64,000 bases of DNA from Prolixibacter denitrificans (GCF_003014495.1 NZ_PYGC01000005.1:62001-126000), one strand, 5' to 3'. Shown: positions 18,873 through 29,238, counted from the first letter of the stretch. Translations and numbers: made by a program. The notes: generated from the letters alone by a model not told the origin.

Positions 18873-18968
18873 ACTTTTCTCTCTTTATTTAGCTCAAATT
18901 GTATAAACATGATACAAAAATCGTGTCAAAGGTTGCGTTGCAAAGCTTGCTATCAGATGTTTTTTAAC

Positions 18969-19000
18969 AAAAAAGGTCATTGCTTTACAACAACGACCTT
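18969..19000 (-). terminator. Intrinsic terminator of the threonine operon
   Basis: Minus strand: AAGGTCGTTG pairs with CAATGACCTT (one G-T wobble) across an eight-base loop, followed by T. It is placed 26 bases after the thrC stop. Confidence 0.8.
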
Positions 19001-19025
19001 CCGATATTTCAGATATAGGAAATTT

Positions 19026-20327
19026 CTATTCCGCGTGTTCCAGCAAATAAGCTTTAAATGTTTTGAACGAAGCGCCTAACGAATCAATCACACGTTCGTT
19101 GCGCAGGAAGTTCTCCAGGCGTTCGGGCATTGGGACGTTGCCCTGCCCGATGACACCTTCCACTGTTTCGGTAAATTTAGCCGGGTGAGCTGTTTCCAGG
19201 AAAATACCGGCTTCATCGGGTTGCAGGTTATCTTCCAGCGCCTGATACCCGGTCGTTCCGTGAGGGTCGAGCAAATAACCGGTCTCCTGATAAATGCGCC
19301 CTAACGTTTTGCGAATTTCTTCGTCGGTATACCGGGTTCCTGAGATATCAGCCCGGATGGCATCCACATCGTGGTTGTACAAATCGAGAATGCGGGCAAA
19401 GTTGCTCGGATCGCCCACATCCATGGCGTTAGCAATCGTAGCCACCGACGGACGTGGTTTAAATTCACCGGTTTTCAGGTATTCGAACACCACATCGTTG
19501 CGATTATTGGCTGCAATAAAACGGTGGACCGGAAGGCCCATTCGTTTGGCAAATAAGCCGGCGGTCAGGTTACCGAAGTTACCGCTAGGCACTGAGAAGA
19601 CCACTTTCTTGTCCTTCTCCGGAAGACGGGCCCATGCATTAAAATAGTAGAACGCCTGCGGCAGAAAGCGGGCTACGTTGATGGAGTTGGCCGAAGTCAG
19701 CGTCAGTTGCTTCTTCAGCTCATCATCCATGAAAGCTGATTTCACCAATCGCTGGCAATCGTCAAACGTACCGTCAATCTCCAGCGCTGTGATATTGTGT
19801 CCCAACGTGGTAAACTGTTTTTCCTGAATCTCACTCACCTTCCCTTTCGGGTACAGTACGTAAACGTGAATTCCGGGTACGTTGAAAAAGCCGTTGGCTA
19901 CCGCGCTGCCGGTATCTCCGGAAGTCGCCACCAACACGTTCACTCGTCCGTTTTGTTTTGCCAGGAAATAACCAAGCAAGCGGGCCATGAACCGCGCGCC
20001 AACATCTTTGAATGCCAGCGTTGGACCGTGAAAAAGTTCGAGCGAATAAATGGAATCACGCACATGCACCAGCGGCGCATCGAACGAGAGCGTATCAAAC
20101 ACAATCTCCTGCAAATCGGCTTCCGGAACATCTTCACCAAAGAAACGTTTCGCCACTTCGAAAGCAATTTCACGAAAAGTAAACGATTCCATCTCTTTGA
20201 AAAACCATTCCGGCAACGGAACAATACGTTCGGGCATGTACAATCCCCGATCAGGCGCGAGGCCTTCGGTTACGGCCGTGCGCAAATCAACTCTCGGTGC
20301 CTTTTTCTCTGTACTGTAATATTCCAT
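19026..20327 (-). CDS. thrC: Threonine synthase
   Basis: PLP-dependent enzyme converting O-phosphohomoserine to threonine, the last step of the pathway. The 433-residue length matches the longer class of ThrC. The PLP lysine is Lys107 in the motif GPTLAFKDVGARF, and the phosphate-binding region is VATSGDTGSAVANGF. It is the third gene of the minus-strand operon thrA-apgM-thrC, starting four bases after the apgM stop, and is followed by a terminator. Confidence 0.95.
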   Translation of the reverse strand: MEYYSTEKKAPRVDLRTAVTEGLAPDRGLYMPERIVPLPEWFFKEMESFTFREIAFEVAKRFFGEDVPEADLQEIVFDTLSFDAPLVHVRDSIYSLELFHGPTLAFKDVGARFMARLLGYFLAKQNGRVNVLVATSGDTGSAVANGFFNVPGIHVYVLYPKGKVSEIQEKQFTTLGHNITALEIDGTFDDCQRLVKSAFMDDELKKQLTLTSANSINVARFLPQAFYYFNAWARLPEKDKKVVFSVPSGNFGNLTAGLFAKRMGLPVHRFIAANNRNDVVFEYLKTGEFKPRPSVATIANAMDVGDPSNFARILDLYNHDVDAIRADISGTRYTDEEIRKTLGRIYQETGYLLDPHGTTGYQALEDNLQPDEAGIFLETAHPAKFTETVEGVIGQGNVPMPERLENFLRNERVIDSLGASFKTFKAYLLEHAE

Positions 20328-20330
20328 GAG

Positions 20331-21542
20331 CTATTCGATTCCAAGAAATTTCTTCATAAACTGGTTGCCTTTCACCGTGCCATAACTGCCTTTGGCCGCA
20401 GCTGGTTCCGAATATTCGGTCACCCCGTCGGGCATCTCCCCCGGACGATAAATCACAAATGGAATAGCGTCACGGGTGTGTGTCCGGATTTTCCACGGAG
20501 TTGGATGATCGGGCAACAAAGCCATCGCCACCGGCTCATCCATTTTGGCCGTTTCTTCCAACAGGAAACAAACCACGCGGTTATCGAGGTATTCGATGGT
20601 TTTCACTTTCAAATCGTAATCACCTTCATGACCCGCCTCATCACTCGCTTCGATATGAAGATAGACAAAATCGTGATCACGCAACGCATCGATCGTAGCC
20701 TGTGCCTTGCCTTCGTAATTCGTATCATACAAACCGGTAGCACCGTCCACTTTGATGACATCCATTCCGGCATACACGCCAATCCCCTGAATGAGATCGA
20801 CAGCCGAAATCACAGCTCCGGGACCAAGACCGTACATTTCCTGCAGGGTTTGCATTTTCGGTTTGTAACCGGGCGACCACGGCCATACCGACGTTGCCGG
20901 GTCTTTTCCTGCCTCTCTCCTTTTCCGGTTTACCGGATGATCGGCTAATATCTTTTGAGAATCCAGAATCAACTGACGAATCAACTCTGCTGTTTCTTTG
21001 CCTTCCGGCGATGAAGCTTCCGGCAATAAGCCAGCGAAAGGTTTCTCCGGCACATCGTGTGGAGGCACACATTTCACCATTTTATTTCCGCCTTTAATGA
21101 CGAGCAAATGACGGTAGGAAACGCCCGGATAAAAACGAACCTTATCGGTTCCCAGTTTTTCATTCAGATAATCAATCAGCTCGGCCCCTTCTTCAGTTCC
21201 AATATGTCCGGCCGAGTGGTTCTTCAGAATATCACCTTCTACACAAACCAGGTTGCAGCGCATCGCCAAATCATCAGGCTGAAGTTCCACTCCCATGCTG
21301 GCAGCTTCCAACACGCCACGACCTTCAAAAACGGCTTCCACGTCGTAGCCGAGTACTGCCATATTCGCCACCTCGCTTCCAGGATGCAACGACTCGGGGA
21401 TAGTCTTGAATAATCCGCTTTTCCCCATTTCCGCCAGCTTATCCAAATGCGGAGTTTTAGCGGCCATCAGCGGAGTGAGATTATTTTTGGAAGGATCGGG
21501 CAAATCAGCCATCCCGTCTCCAAGGATTACGATATATTTCAT
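20331..21542 (-). CDS. apgM: ApgM-type cofactor-independent phosphoglycerate mutase family protein, probable homoserine kinase
   Basis: A 403-residue member of the alkaline phosphatase superfamily, archaeal-type phosphoglycerate mutase (ApgM) branch. Metal-binding motifs include LGDGMAD (Asp9), NHSAGHIGTEEG, HIEASDEAGHEGD and PDHPTP. It lies exactly where homoserine kinase would be expected, between thrA and thrC, with a 4-base gap to thrC and 33 to thrA. No GHMP-type ThrB is present in this operon. In Bacteroidota this conserved arrangement has led to the proposal that the protein makes O-phosphohomoserine. That function is inferred from context; the fold assignment is firm. Confidence 0.85.
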   Translation of the reverse strand: MKYIVILGDGMADLPDPSKNNLTPLMAAKTPHLDKLAEMGKSGLFKTIPESLHPGSEVANMAVLGYDVEAVFEGRGVLEAASMGVELQPDDLAMRCNLVCVEGDILKNHSAGHIGTEEGAELIDYLNEKLGTDKVRFYPGVSYRHLLVIKGGNKMVKCVPPHDVPEKPFAGLLPEASSPEGKETAELIRQLILDSQKILADHPVNRKRREAGKDPATSVWPWSPGYKPKMQTLQEMYGLGPGAVISAVDLIQGIGVYAGMDVIKVDGATGLYDTNYEGKAQATIDALRDHDFVYLHIEASDEAGHEGDYDLKVKTIEYLDNRVVCFLLEETAKMDEPVAMALLPDHPTPWKIRTHTRDAIPFVIYRPGEMPDGVTEYSEPAAAKGSYGTVKGNQFMKKFLGIE

Positions 21543-21575
21543 TCTCTTTCTAATCTATTTTCAATTCCACATTCA

Positions 21576-24005
21576 TTATATATTCGAAACCTTGATCAAA
21601 TCGGCAAATACACCGGCCGCCGTAACCGCAGCACCAGCTCCGTATCCTTTGATTTGCATAGGGAATTCGTTGTACCGTTCGCTGGTCAGCAACACAATGT
21701 TGTTACTTCCTTCCAGGTCGAAGAACGGATGGTCTGGATCGACCACGCGCAAAGCAACTTCAGCCTGACCATCCTCGAATTTACCAACAAAGCGCCAGCG
21801 TTGGTTATTAGCGACCAATTCCTTCCGGCGTTGCTCAAATTCTTCATCCATCTCGTTGATCGTTTCCCAGAATTCATCCAACGATCCGTCGAAGTATTTC
21901 TGCGGGATGAACGATTCCATCTTCACATCTTCCTTCTCAATTTCGTATCCGGATTCGCGCGCCAGAATCACCAGCTTTCTAACCACATCGATACCGCTCA
22001 AATCGATTCGCGGATCGGGTTCGGCAAAACCTTGTTCCTTCGCCATCCGGATAGCCTGACTCAACGGAATCTCTTCGCTCAGTGTATTAAAAATGAAGTT
22101 CAGTGTTCCCGAGAGCACCGCTTCGATGCGTTGAATTCGGTCACCCGAACGTTGCAGATCGTTAATCGTTGAAATCAATGGAAGGCCGGCGCCCACGTTG
22201 GTTTCGAACAGGAACTTCACGCCTTTTTTGCTGGCCGTATCTTTCAGTTTTTTATATCGTTCAAAAGACGATGATGCCGCCACTTTATTGGCCGCCACTA
22301 CCGAAATGAAGTTGTCGATGATGTGGAAGTAGTGTTCAGCAATTTCCGCATTTGCCGTACAATCAACAAACACCGAGTTGAACATATTCAAATCAATCAT
22401 CTTCTGGCAAAAAGCCGACATATTCGACTTCTCTTCCGAAGACTTTAGCAGATTATCTACTTCGCTTACCTGGATACCGTCGCGATCGAAATACATTTTA
22501 CGTGAATTCGCCACGCCAGCCAGTTTAATTTTCAAACGATGTTCCCCCATCAAACGGGGTTGCTGTCGCTCAATCTGCTTCAGCAAATCGCGTCCAACGG
22601 TTCCAATACCGACGAGGAAAATATTCAGCTCGATGTAGGGTGACAGGAAGAACGACTCGTGCACTACGTTCAGCGTTTTCCGTAAATCCGAATGCTTCAC
22701 CACCCAGGAAATATTCTGCTCGGAAGCTCCCTGGGCTATCGCGACTACATTGATTCCGTTTTTCCCAATCGTATGAAACAGTTTTCCGGCAATACCAGCC
22801 GAATGCTTCATATGCTCACCAACAATCGCCACAATGGAAAGATTCTCTTCTACCGTGATTTTATTGATTCGTCCGGAAGCAATCTCTACAGCAAATTCAT
22901 TTTCGATGCCTTCCTTCGCCACTTCAGCACAGCCTGAATCAACCGCGAAGCTAATGGAGTTCTCAGAAGAAGCCTGCGAGATGAGGATCACATTGATCTC
23001 TTTCTGCGCCAAAACTCCAAAAATCCGGGAAGATATTCCGGTTACGCCAATCATACCCAGTCCCTGAACGGTTATCAGCGTGATGCCAGACATGGAAGAA
23101 ATTCCCTTAATGGGCCGATCTTTCCAGTCGGCTTCTTCCAATCCAATCAGTGTACCTTCCGCTTCAGGCGCCATCGTATTTTTTATCTGAACAGGAATTC
23201 CTTTTTTGTACACCGGCAAAATGGTCGGTGGGTAAATCACCTTCGCACCAAAGTGCGACAACTCCATAGCTTCCGAATATGTCAGCGATGGAATCGGATA
23301 TGCTTTACTGATGACGCGCGGATCGGCAGTCATAAAGCCATCCACGTCGGTCCAGATTTCGAGCTTTTCCGCGTCAAGTGCAGCGGCAAACAACGCCGCC
23401 GTATAATCGGAACCTCCTCGTCCGAGGGTTGTCATTACACCGTTCGATGAAGACGAGATAAAACCGGGAGCGACTGCCACATCTTTCAGGCTACTGCATT
23501 TTTCAGCAATCAATCGATAGGTTTTGTCCAAATCGACGTAAGCCCGGCCAAAATTTTCATCCGTTTTGATAACGGCAGCACTATCGATCAACTCTCCATC
23601 CAGAAATTCGCTAATCAATAAAGACGACATTCGTTCACCAAAACCGACAATTTTATCGAGGGTTTTCGGAGTCAGTTCATAAATCAGTGACACTCCTTGG
23701 AAAATTTTCTCCAGCTCTTCAAAATAAGGATGCAGTTTTGCGAGCACTCTATTCAATTGCTCGCCGGCAAAAAGTTGGCCAGCCATCTCTTCGTGCCGTG
23801 TTCGAATTGCTGATAAACCTGTTGTAAATTCTCCACCTTCGGCTGTTGTTCGAGCTGTCAGCAGCAACGTATCTGTAATGCCGCCAAGTGCCGATACCAC
23901 CACGATGACAGGGGTATTTTGTCCTTTTACAATCTCGCCGATTCTCCTTACATTTTCATGCGAACCGACTGACGTTCCTCCGAATTTCAAAATCTTCATG
24001 GGCAA
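21576..24005 (-). CDS. thrA: Bifunctional aspartokinase/homoserine dehydrogenase
   Basis: An 809-residue fusion catalysing the first and third steps from aspartate to homoserine. The aspartokinase domain begins ILKFGGTSVGS and has GRGGSDYTAALFA. A pair of ACT domains (about residues 310-460, segments GMIGVTGISSRIFGVL and EHMKHSAGIAGKLF) is where threonine normally inhibits. The homoserine dehydrogenase domain has the NAD(P) motif FLVGIGTVGRDLLKQI and the catalytic region LSGTLNFIFN, GFAEPDPRIDLSG. It heads the thr operon. I see no leader peptide or attenuator in the 99 bases between it and recA. Confidence 0.96.
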   Translation of the reverse strand: MPMKILKFGGTSVGSHENVRRIGEIVKGQNTPVIVVVSALGGITDTLLLTARTTAEGGEFTTGLSAIRTRHEEMAGQLFAGEQLNRVLAKLHPYFEELEKIFQGVSLIYELTPKTLDKIVGFGERMSSLLISEFLDGELIDSAAVIKTDENFGRAYVDLDKTYRLIAEKCSSLKDVAVAPGFISSSSNGVMTTLGRGGSDYTAALFAAALDAEKLEIWTDVDGFMTADPRVISKAYPIPSLTYSEAMELSHFGAKVIYPPTILPVYKKGIPVQIKNTMAPEAEGTLIGLEEADWKDRPIKGISSMSGITLITVQGLGMIGVTGISSRIFGVLAQKEINVILISQASSENSISFAVDSGCAEVAKEGIENEFAVEIASGRINKITVEENLSIVAIVGEHMKHSAGIAGKLFHTIGKNGINVVAIAQGASEQNISWVVKHSDLRKTLNVVHESFFLSPYIELNIFLVGIGTVGRDLLKQIERQQPRLMGEHRLKIKLAGVANSRKMYFDRDGIQVSEVDNLLKSSEEKSNMSAFCQKMIDLNMFNSVFVDCTANAEIAEHYFHIIDNFISVVAANKVAASSSFERYKKLKDTASKKGVKFLFETNVGAGLPLISTINDLQRSGDRIQRIEAVLSGTLNFIFNTLSEEIPLSQAIRMAKEQGFAEPDPRIDLSGIDVVRKLVILARESGYEIEKEDVKMESFIPQKYFDGSLDEFWETINEMDEEFEQRRKELVANNQRWRFVGKFEDGQAEVALRVVDPDHPFFDLEGSNNIVLLTSERYNEFPMQIKGYGAGAAVTAAGVFADLIKVSNI

Positions 24006-24044
24006 AATATTATGAATTATCAGCTATTCACTTGCACAAAGGTT

Positions 24045-24074
24045 AAAAAAAATCTGAACCGGGATTTCCCCGGT
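24045..24074 (-). terminator. Intrinsic terminator of bcp-recA
   Basis: Minus strand: ACCGGG, five-base loop, CCCGGT, then TCAGA and eight T. It lies 30 bases after the recA stop. Confidence 0.75.
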
Positions 24075-24104
24075 CCAGAATCACATGTATTTCTTAAGAA
24101 AAAT

Positions 24105-25127
24105 TTATTGCTCGACCGACGAAGTTATGGCTTCCAGAATTTTTGTTTCTAGTTCTTCAGCCAACTCCGGATTGTCCTTCAGCAAGTTCTTCACGCTTTC
24201 GCGACCTTGTCCGAGTTTTGTTTCTCCGTAGCTAAACCACGAACCACTCTTCTTAATGATGTTCAAATCAACACCCAGGTCAATAATTTCACCCGTTTTC
24301 GAAATTCCTTCACCATACATGATGTCGAATTCCGCTTTGCGGAAAGGTGGAGCTACTTTGTTTTTCACCACTTTTACACGTGTGTGGTTTCCCTGTACTT
24401 CTTCGCCATCTTTAATCTGACCGATACGACGGATATCCAGACGAACGGAAGCATAGAACTTCAGCGCGTTACCACCGGTAGTTGTTTCCGGGTTACCGAA
24501 CATCACGCCAATTTTCTCACGCAACTGGTTAATGAAGATACAGCAGGTTTTCGTACGACTGATATTACCCGTCAGTTTACGCAGCGCCTGCGACATCAGA
24601 CGAGCCTGCAAACCAACACGTGCATCACCCATTTCACCTTCAATTTCCGCTTTCGGAGTTAATGCAGCTACTGAGTCAATTACGACCAGGTCTACCGCTC
24701 CGGAACGAATCAGGTTGTCAGCAATCTCCAATGCCTGTTCGCCGTTGTCGGGTTGCGAAATCAACAACTCATCGATGTCCACATTCAATTTGCGGGCATA
24801 GAACGGGTCAAACGCGTGCTCCGCGTCAATGATGGCGGCGATACCTCCCTGCTTTTGTGTTTCAGCAATGGCATGAATCGCCAGCGTGGTTTTACCGGAT
24901 GATTCCGGCCCGTAAATTTCAATAACGCGACCTTTGGGGTAACCACCCACACCCAATGCCACATCGAGCGAGACAGAGCCTGACGGAATAGCCGGAACAT
25001 CTTCATGTGCACGGTCCCCCATACGCATAATAGAGCCCTTTCCGTAACTCTTCTCAATTTTGTCCATTGTCAGCTGAAGCGCTTTCAGCTTTTCCTTGTT
25101 TACATTCTGCTGTTCTTCTTTAGCCAT
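24105..25127 (-). CDS. recA: Recombinase RecA
   Basis: Strand-exchange recombinase and SOS co-protease. The 340-residue length is normal. Walker A is GPESSGKTT (residues 73-81), Walker B is [19 protein letters not shown], and the DNA-binding loop region contains [20 protein letters not shown]. It lies 21 bases downstream of bcp on the same strand and probably shares its promoter. I saw no LexA-type operator in the upstream region. Confidence 0.98.
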   Translation of the reverse strand: MAKEEQQNVNKEKLKALQLTMDKIEKSYGKGSIMRMGDRAHEDVPAIPSGSVSLDVALGVGGYPKGRVIEIYGPESSGKTTLAIHAIAETQKQGGIAAIIDAEHAFDPFYARKLNVDIDELLISQPDNGEQALEIADNLIRSGAVDLVVIDSVAALTPKAEIEGEMGDARVGLQARLMSQALRKLTGNISRTKTCCIFINQLREKIGVMFGNPETTTGGNALKFYASVRLDIRRIGQIKDGEEVQGNHTRVKVVKNKVAPPFRKAEFDIMYGEGISKTGEIIDLGVDLNIIKKSGSWFSYGETKLGQGRESVKNLLKDNPELAEELETKILEAITSSVEQ

Positions 25128-25148
25128 ATAATTAAGCGTAATTTAGTT

Positions 25149-25619
25149 TCAGAGGTTGAGTTCTCCGGCTATTTGTTTTGTGTGTTCCTTGGTTTTCACT
25201 TTCCGGAAGATTTTCTCAATAATCCCTTCTTCATTAATAACAAATGTGGTACGCAAAACTCCCATGTAAGTCTTGCCGTACATTTTCTTCTCGCCCCAGG
25301 CACCGTAGGCCTGCAAGAGCTCTTTGTCAGGATCAGAAATTAAATTGAATTTCAATCCAAACTTATCGATAAATTTCCGGTGTGATTGTTCGGAGTCGGG
25401 ACTGACTCCTACCACTTCATATCCTTTTGAAATCCAGTAATCGTAGTTGTCATTCAGGTCACAGGCTTCGGCAGTACATCCCGGCGTATTATCTTTCGGG
25501 TAAAAATACAGAATTAACTTCTTCCCTTTGAAATCATTGAGCGAAATAGTTTCACCTTCTTGGTTTTTACCTTTAAAATCAGGAGCTTTATCTCCTTCGT
25601 TTAGTTCTTTCATCGTCAT
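25149..25619 (-). CDS. bcp: Thioredoxin-dependent thiol peroxidase (BCP/PrxQ)
   Basis: A 156-residue atypical two-cysteine peroxiredoxin that reduces hydroperoxides using thioredoxin. The peroxidatic Cys48 lies in the motif NTPGCTAEACD, with the resolving Cys53 five residues later. The ATG used gives MTMKELNEG; a second ATG two codons on is equally possible. It has a good -7 promoter box 20 bases upstream and is the first gene of the bcp-recA pair. Confidence 0.95.
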   Translation of the reverse strand: MTMKELNEGDKAPDFKGKNQEGETISLNDFKGKKLILYFYPKDNTPGCTAEACDLNDNYDYWISKGYEVVGVSPDSEQSHRKFIDKFGLKFNLISDPDKELLQAYGAWGEKKMYGKTYMGVLRTTFVINEEGIIEKIFRKVKTKEHTKQIAGELNL

Positions 25620-25638
25620 AAATTTGGGCTGATTAATA

Positions 25639-25646
25639 CAAATATA
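25639..25646 (-). promoter_or_regulatory. -7 promoter element of bcp-recA
   Basis: TATATTTG on the minus strand matches TAnnTTTG exactly, 20 bases upstream of the bcp start. Confidence 0.6.
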
Positions 25647-25794
25647 CTTTAAAATAGGATCACCACATAAAACAGATTATTAAAAGTGGTGTTCAAATTG
25701 ATGACCGAGTTAGCGGAAAATAACCCAAAATTTGTATTTTTAACTCACGGACATCAATCGAAAAGAGCTTTTCACTCCCAAAGAGAAAAAAAAC

Positions 25795-27321
25795 ATGAAA
25801 CCAAAGCACCGGATTTTAAACGTTTTCTTTGTACTCACTTTACTCTTCATGTTGCCGTTGAATGTGTCAGCGCAACGGGAAAGAGATTTAGAGGCTAAGG
25901 CCGCTGATTATTTTCACGATCAGAATTATCAGGAAGCACTTCCGCTCTACAAAGAGTTGGTGAAGATGTATCCCGAAGATGAAGAACTCAATTACTGCTA
26001 TGGAGTTTCCATGGTAGAAACTGAGCATTATGGTCCCGATGCATGGAAAGCGCTGTTAACGGCTTCTCTCGGACGGGTACCGTCTGATGTTTATTTCTAT
26101 TTGGGAAAATGTTTCCATGCCGAGTCCGACTGGGATTTGGCCACAAAATACTATCAGCGTTTTGCCGATTATGGCCGGAATAAAGATTTGAAGCGGTTAG
26201 GATTACGTGAATACATGGATTTGTGTAGTCGAAAAATCAATCCGTTTAAGGCTGCCACCGCCGAGAAAAAACCGCAGAAAGACACGGTAAAACCGGTGGC
26301 AAATCAGGAAAAGCCGTCGTATGAATCATTCATCGCACTCACGGCAGAGCAAAAAAAGCACCATCCAGAACTCTTTACGGAGAATGCACAATCGGTAAAG
26401 CCCGAAAATATTGACAGCTCCAACAACGTACCGGTATCTGAAGTAACAGCAGAGCAAAAAGAAAAATACCCGCATTTGTTTGCTACCGAGAAGATCAACT
26501 CAGGAGAAGATTCCTCGAAAGAGATGACACCTCCTCCGTTTGCGCTACAGAAAAAAACATTCTCGCCACCTGCAGGATTGGATAACGCCTGGTTCAATTT
26601 CCAGGTGAACAGCCGTATCAAATACCATGAGCTGAAGGATTTCCGCACCCAGAAAGGAAAATCGATTTTCGCCAAAGGTTGGATTGCCAGTATCCGGCAA
26701 GACTCGTTGGCAGCAGCAACCCACCATTTGCGTAAAGAATACGAAGGTCAGGACCCGAAAGATAATGCCGCGCTGGCACAAAAAATTCTCGAGGCCGAGC
26801 AGCTTTCCTACAAATTAATGAGGGAAAGAGAAGATTACTTCCGCCAGGCCCGGCAAGCCGAGCAACAATACTGGGATGGTCAACCCGATAATGAAATTCA
26901 GCAATTTGCTGACACGCTTCAGAAAAAGCAGGCACAACATGTAAAAGAGCGGCAGGAAGCGTTAGCCGCCGAACAGCCGGCTCCTGCAGCAAAGCCTAAA
27001 CCGGTTGTCAAAAAGCCGGTTGTTACTCCACCCGCTGATCAAATAGAATACAGGGTTCAAATCGGTTCCTTCAGCAAAGGATTGCCGGCCTATATTCAGC
27101 GGTTGTACGACAAACTTTCAAAATTCAGGAAAATAGACCACTATACCGATGATAAAGGAATCGTTGTTTATACCGTAGGAAAACTCAGCGATTACCACGA
27201 TGCGGTCAACCTGAAAAAACAACTTCGGCAGGAAGGTGCCAGTGATGCATTTGTTGTTGCGTATAAGAACGGGGAAAGGATTAAAGTGACTGAAGCGCTG
27301 AAAATTCAGAAGGGTAAATAA
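25795..27321 (+). CDS. Secreted TPR and SPOR-domain protein
   Basis: A 508-residue exported protein with a signal peptide (cleavage after NVSA at about residue 26). Residues 27-150 form tetratricopeptide-like helices (YFHDQNYQEALPLYKELVKM, YFYLGKCFHAESDWDLATKY). A long low-complexity charged linker follows, rich in K, E and P, with the phrase AEQKKHHPELF repeated in variant form (AEQKEKYPHLF). The C-terminal domain (about 425-505, YRVQIGSFSKGLPAYIQ and VYTVGKLSDYHDAVNLKKQL) is SPOR-like. SPOR domains bind denuded peptidoglycan at division sites, so a cell-envelope role is likely. The gene is followed closely by clpS. Confidence 0.82.
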   Translation: MKPKHRILNVFFVLTLLFMLPLNVSAQRERDLEAKAADYFHDQNYQEALPLYKELVKMYPEDEELNYCYGVSMVETEHYGPDAWKALLTASLGRVPSDVYFYLGKCFHAESDWDLATKYYQRFADYGRNKDLKRLGLREYMDLCSRKINPFKAATAEKKPQKDTVKPVANQEKPSYESFIALTAEQKKHHPELFTENAQSVKPENIDSSNNVPVSEVTAEQKEKYPHLFATEKINSGEDSSKEMTPPPFALQKKTFSPPAGLDNAWFNFQVNSRIKYHELKDFRTQKGKSIFAKGWIASIRQDSLAAATHHLRKEYEGQDPKDNAALAQKILEAEQLSYKLMREREDYFRQARQAEQQYWDGQPDNEIQQFADTLQKKQAQHVKERQEALAAEQPAPAAKPKPVVKKPVVTPPADQIEYRVQIGSFSKGLPAYIQRLYDKLSKFRKIDHYTDDKGIVVYTVGKLSDYHDAVNLKKQLRQEGASDAFVVAYKNGERIKVTEALKIQKGK

Positions 27322-27429
27322 ATGTTTTTATTAACCAATGTCCTTTCTTTCCGTGAAATTTGGAAATTGTTACTAATTTTAATGGAAAGTAACCTGCGCA
27401 AGGTTCAGCATGTAAAACAGCAATTCCGC

Positions 27430-27705
27430 ATGGGAACACAGAAGAAAAAACAACATAGTGCAACAGAAGAGGTCGAGAAGGAAAAAAGATATTCGTTGTT
27501 TCTTCATAACGATGATTTCCATTCGTTCGATTACGTGATTGATGCGTTGATGGATATTTGTCACCACAGCACGCAACAGGCTACGCAGTGTACTTATCTC
27601 GTTCACTTTAAAGGCAAGTGCGACATAAAGCAAGGCTCCATGGAATATCTCAGACCTATGCGTCAGGCCCTGTCGGGAAGAAGCCTAAAGGCAACAATTA
27701 AATAA
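27430..27705 (+). CDS. clpS: ATP-dependent Clp protease adaptor ClpS
   Basis: Adaptor that delivers N-degron substrates to the ClpAP protease. The core is intact: RYSLFLHNDDFHSFDYVIDAL carries the Asn-Asp-Asp substrate pocket, and the later QCTYLVHFKGKCDIKQG matches the conserved histidine and cysteine region. The frame is open back to 27322, but the extra residues are hydrophobic and unlike ClpS. I prefer the ATG at 27430, giving 91 residues, the normal size; the ATG at 27382 is an alternative. Confidence 0.9.
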   Translation: MGTQKKKQHSATEEVEKEKRYSLFLHNDDFHSFDYVIDALMDICHHSTQQATQCTYLVHFKGKCDIKQGSMEYLRPMRQALSGRSLKATIK

Positions 27706-27741
27706 GCAATCAATTAATTATTCACCTACTTTCATACTCTA

Positions 27742-28221
27742 ATGACTATTCTGATCATACTGCTCCTCATCTTTCTGGGAATCGTTTTGTTACTTCTCGA
27801 ATTTGCTGTTATTCCCGGAATCACCATCGCAGGAATTGGAGGTATGGTGCTATTCGGTTACAGTATCTACCTGGCATTTGATACCTATGGCGTAGCCGCC
27901 GGAATAGGGACACTGCTTTTCATTATCATCCTCGTTCCGATATTGATGTTCAGGATTCTGAAAGGAAGACTCGGGGACAAAATGTCCTTGAAATCGACCA
28001 TTATCGGCAAAACCAATTTGATTGAAGACACCCGTTTCCATGCAGGCGACAAAGGAGTCACGGTTACCCGGCTTGGACCTATCGGGAAGGTGGAATTTGA
28101 CGGACAGGTAATGGAGGGGAAATCAATCGGCCCCATGCTGGATGCCGGCACCGAAGTTGAAATTGTAAAAGTTTTAAAGAATCAAATAATCGTTAAACCT
28201 ATAAAAAAAGAAGAGTTATGA
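27742..28221 (+). CDS. NfeD-like membrane protein
   Basis: A 159-residue membrane protein of the short NfeD type, without the ClpP-like protease domain of the long form. Two to three hydrophobic segments lie in residues 2-75 and the C-terminal OB-fold domain follows ([20 protein letters not shown]). Short NfeD proteins are coded next to flotillins and are thought to work with them in membrane microdomains. Here the stop overlaps the floA start by four bases, which supports that pairing. Confidence 0.88.
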   Translation: MTILIILLLIFLGIVLLLLEFAVIPGITIAGIGGMVLFGYSIYLAFDTYGVAAGIGTLLFIIILVPILMFRILKGRLGDKMSLKSTIIGKTNLIEDTRFHAGDKGVTVTRLGPIGKVEFDGQVMEGKSIGPMLDAGTEVEIVKVLKNQIIVKPIKKEEL

Positions 28222-29213
28222 TTCCAGGTACCGTGGGAATAATTGTCGGGATAGTCGTCCTGCTGATTATCTTCCTTTATTTTATACCGATTGGACTTTG
28301 GTTTTCAGCCATCGTATCAGGGGTAAGAATTTCTTTGATGCAACTATTCCTGATGCGCTTCCGTAAAGTTCCTCCGGGTGTGATTACCCGGGCGATGATT
28401 GAAGCGCATAAAGCAGGTTTGGGAGGAATCAAACGTGATTTACTCGAAGCTCACTACCTTGCCGGCGGACATGTTGCCAGCGTTGTACATGCACTGGTTT
28501 CTGCTGAAAAAGCAAACATCGATCTACCGTTTAATATGGCCACTGCTATCGACCTGGCAGGTCGTGACGTATTCGAAGCTGTTCAAATGTCGGTTAACCC
28601 GAAAGTAATCGATACTCCGCCGGTAACAGCCGTATCAAAAGACGGTATTCAGCTGATTTGTAAAGCCCGTGTAACCGTACGTGCTGCCATCAAACAGTTG
28701 GTGGGTGGAGCAGGTGAAGAAACCGTTCTCGCACGTGTTGGCGAAGGTATTGTATCGTCTATCGGTTCATCCTTCTCACACAAAGAGGTACTGGAAAATC
28801 CGGACTCCATTTCACGTGTCGTGTTGGAAAAAGGACTTGACGCCGGTACTGCTTTTGAGATTCTGTCAATCGATATTGCTGATATTGACATCGGTAAAAA
28901 CATCGGTGCTGTTCTGCAGATGGACCAGGCTGAAGCTGATAAAAATATTGCACAGGCGAAAGCTGAGGAACGCCGGGCCATGGCCGTTGCACTCGAACAG
29001 GAGATGCGTGCCAAAGCTCAGGAAGCCCGCGCCAAGGTTATCGAAGCAGAGGTTCAGGTACCACTGGCTATTTCAGAAGCCTTCAAAAACGGAAACCTCG
29101 GCATTATGGACTACATGAAATATAAGAACATCAATGCCGACACCGCTATGCGCGATTCGATTGCCAGAGATGAAAACAGCAGTTCATCTTCCGACAACAG
29201 TCAATCAGAATAA
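28218..29213 (+). CDS. floA: Flotillin-like protein FloA
   Basis: A 331-residue membrane-bound scaffold protein. An N-terminal hydrophobic hairpin (about residues 5-45) is followed by the SPFH/PHB domain, including [16 protein letters not shown]-like sequence ([20 protein letters not shown]), and then a coiled-coil region rich in A, E and K (about 230-280). The C-terminal tail is serine-rich. Length and order match bacterial FloA (YqfA) proteins, which organise functional membrane microdomains. It forms a pair with the NfeD gene and ends in a strong terminator. Confidence 0.94.
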   Translation: MIPGTVGIIVGIVVLLIIFLYFIPIGLWFSAIVSGVRISLMQLFLMRFRKVPPGVITRAMIEAHKAGLGGIKRDLLEAHYLAGGHVASVVHALVSAEKANIDLPFNMATAIDLAGRDVFEAVQMSVNPKVIDTPPVTAVSKDGIQLICKARVTVRAAIKQLVGGAGEETVLARVGEGIVSSIGSSFSHKEVLENPDSISRVVLEKGLDAGTAFEILSIDIADIDIGKNIGAVLQMDQAEADKNIAQAKAEERRAMAVALEQEMRAKAQEARAKVIEAEVQVPLAISEAFKNGNLGIMDYMKYKNINADTAMRDSIARDENSSSSSDNSQSE

Positions 29214-29238
29214 TAAAGTCTATTCATACCTAAAGAAG

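Noticed and set aside
19797-20948. 383-residue open frame on the plus strand
   Set aside because: Antisense to thrC and apgM; no domain pattern; composition typical of shadow frames.
27322-27429. N-terminal extension of ClpS
   Set aside because: Extra residues are hydrophobic and unlike ClpS; internal ATG at 27430 gives normal size.
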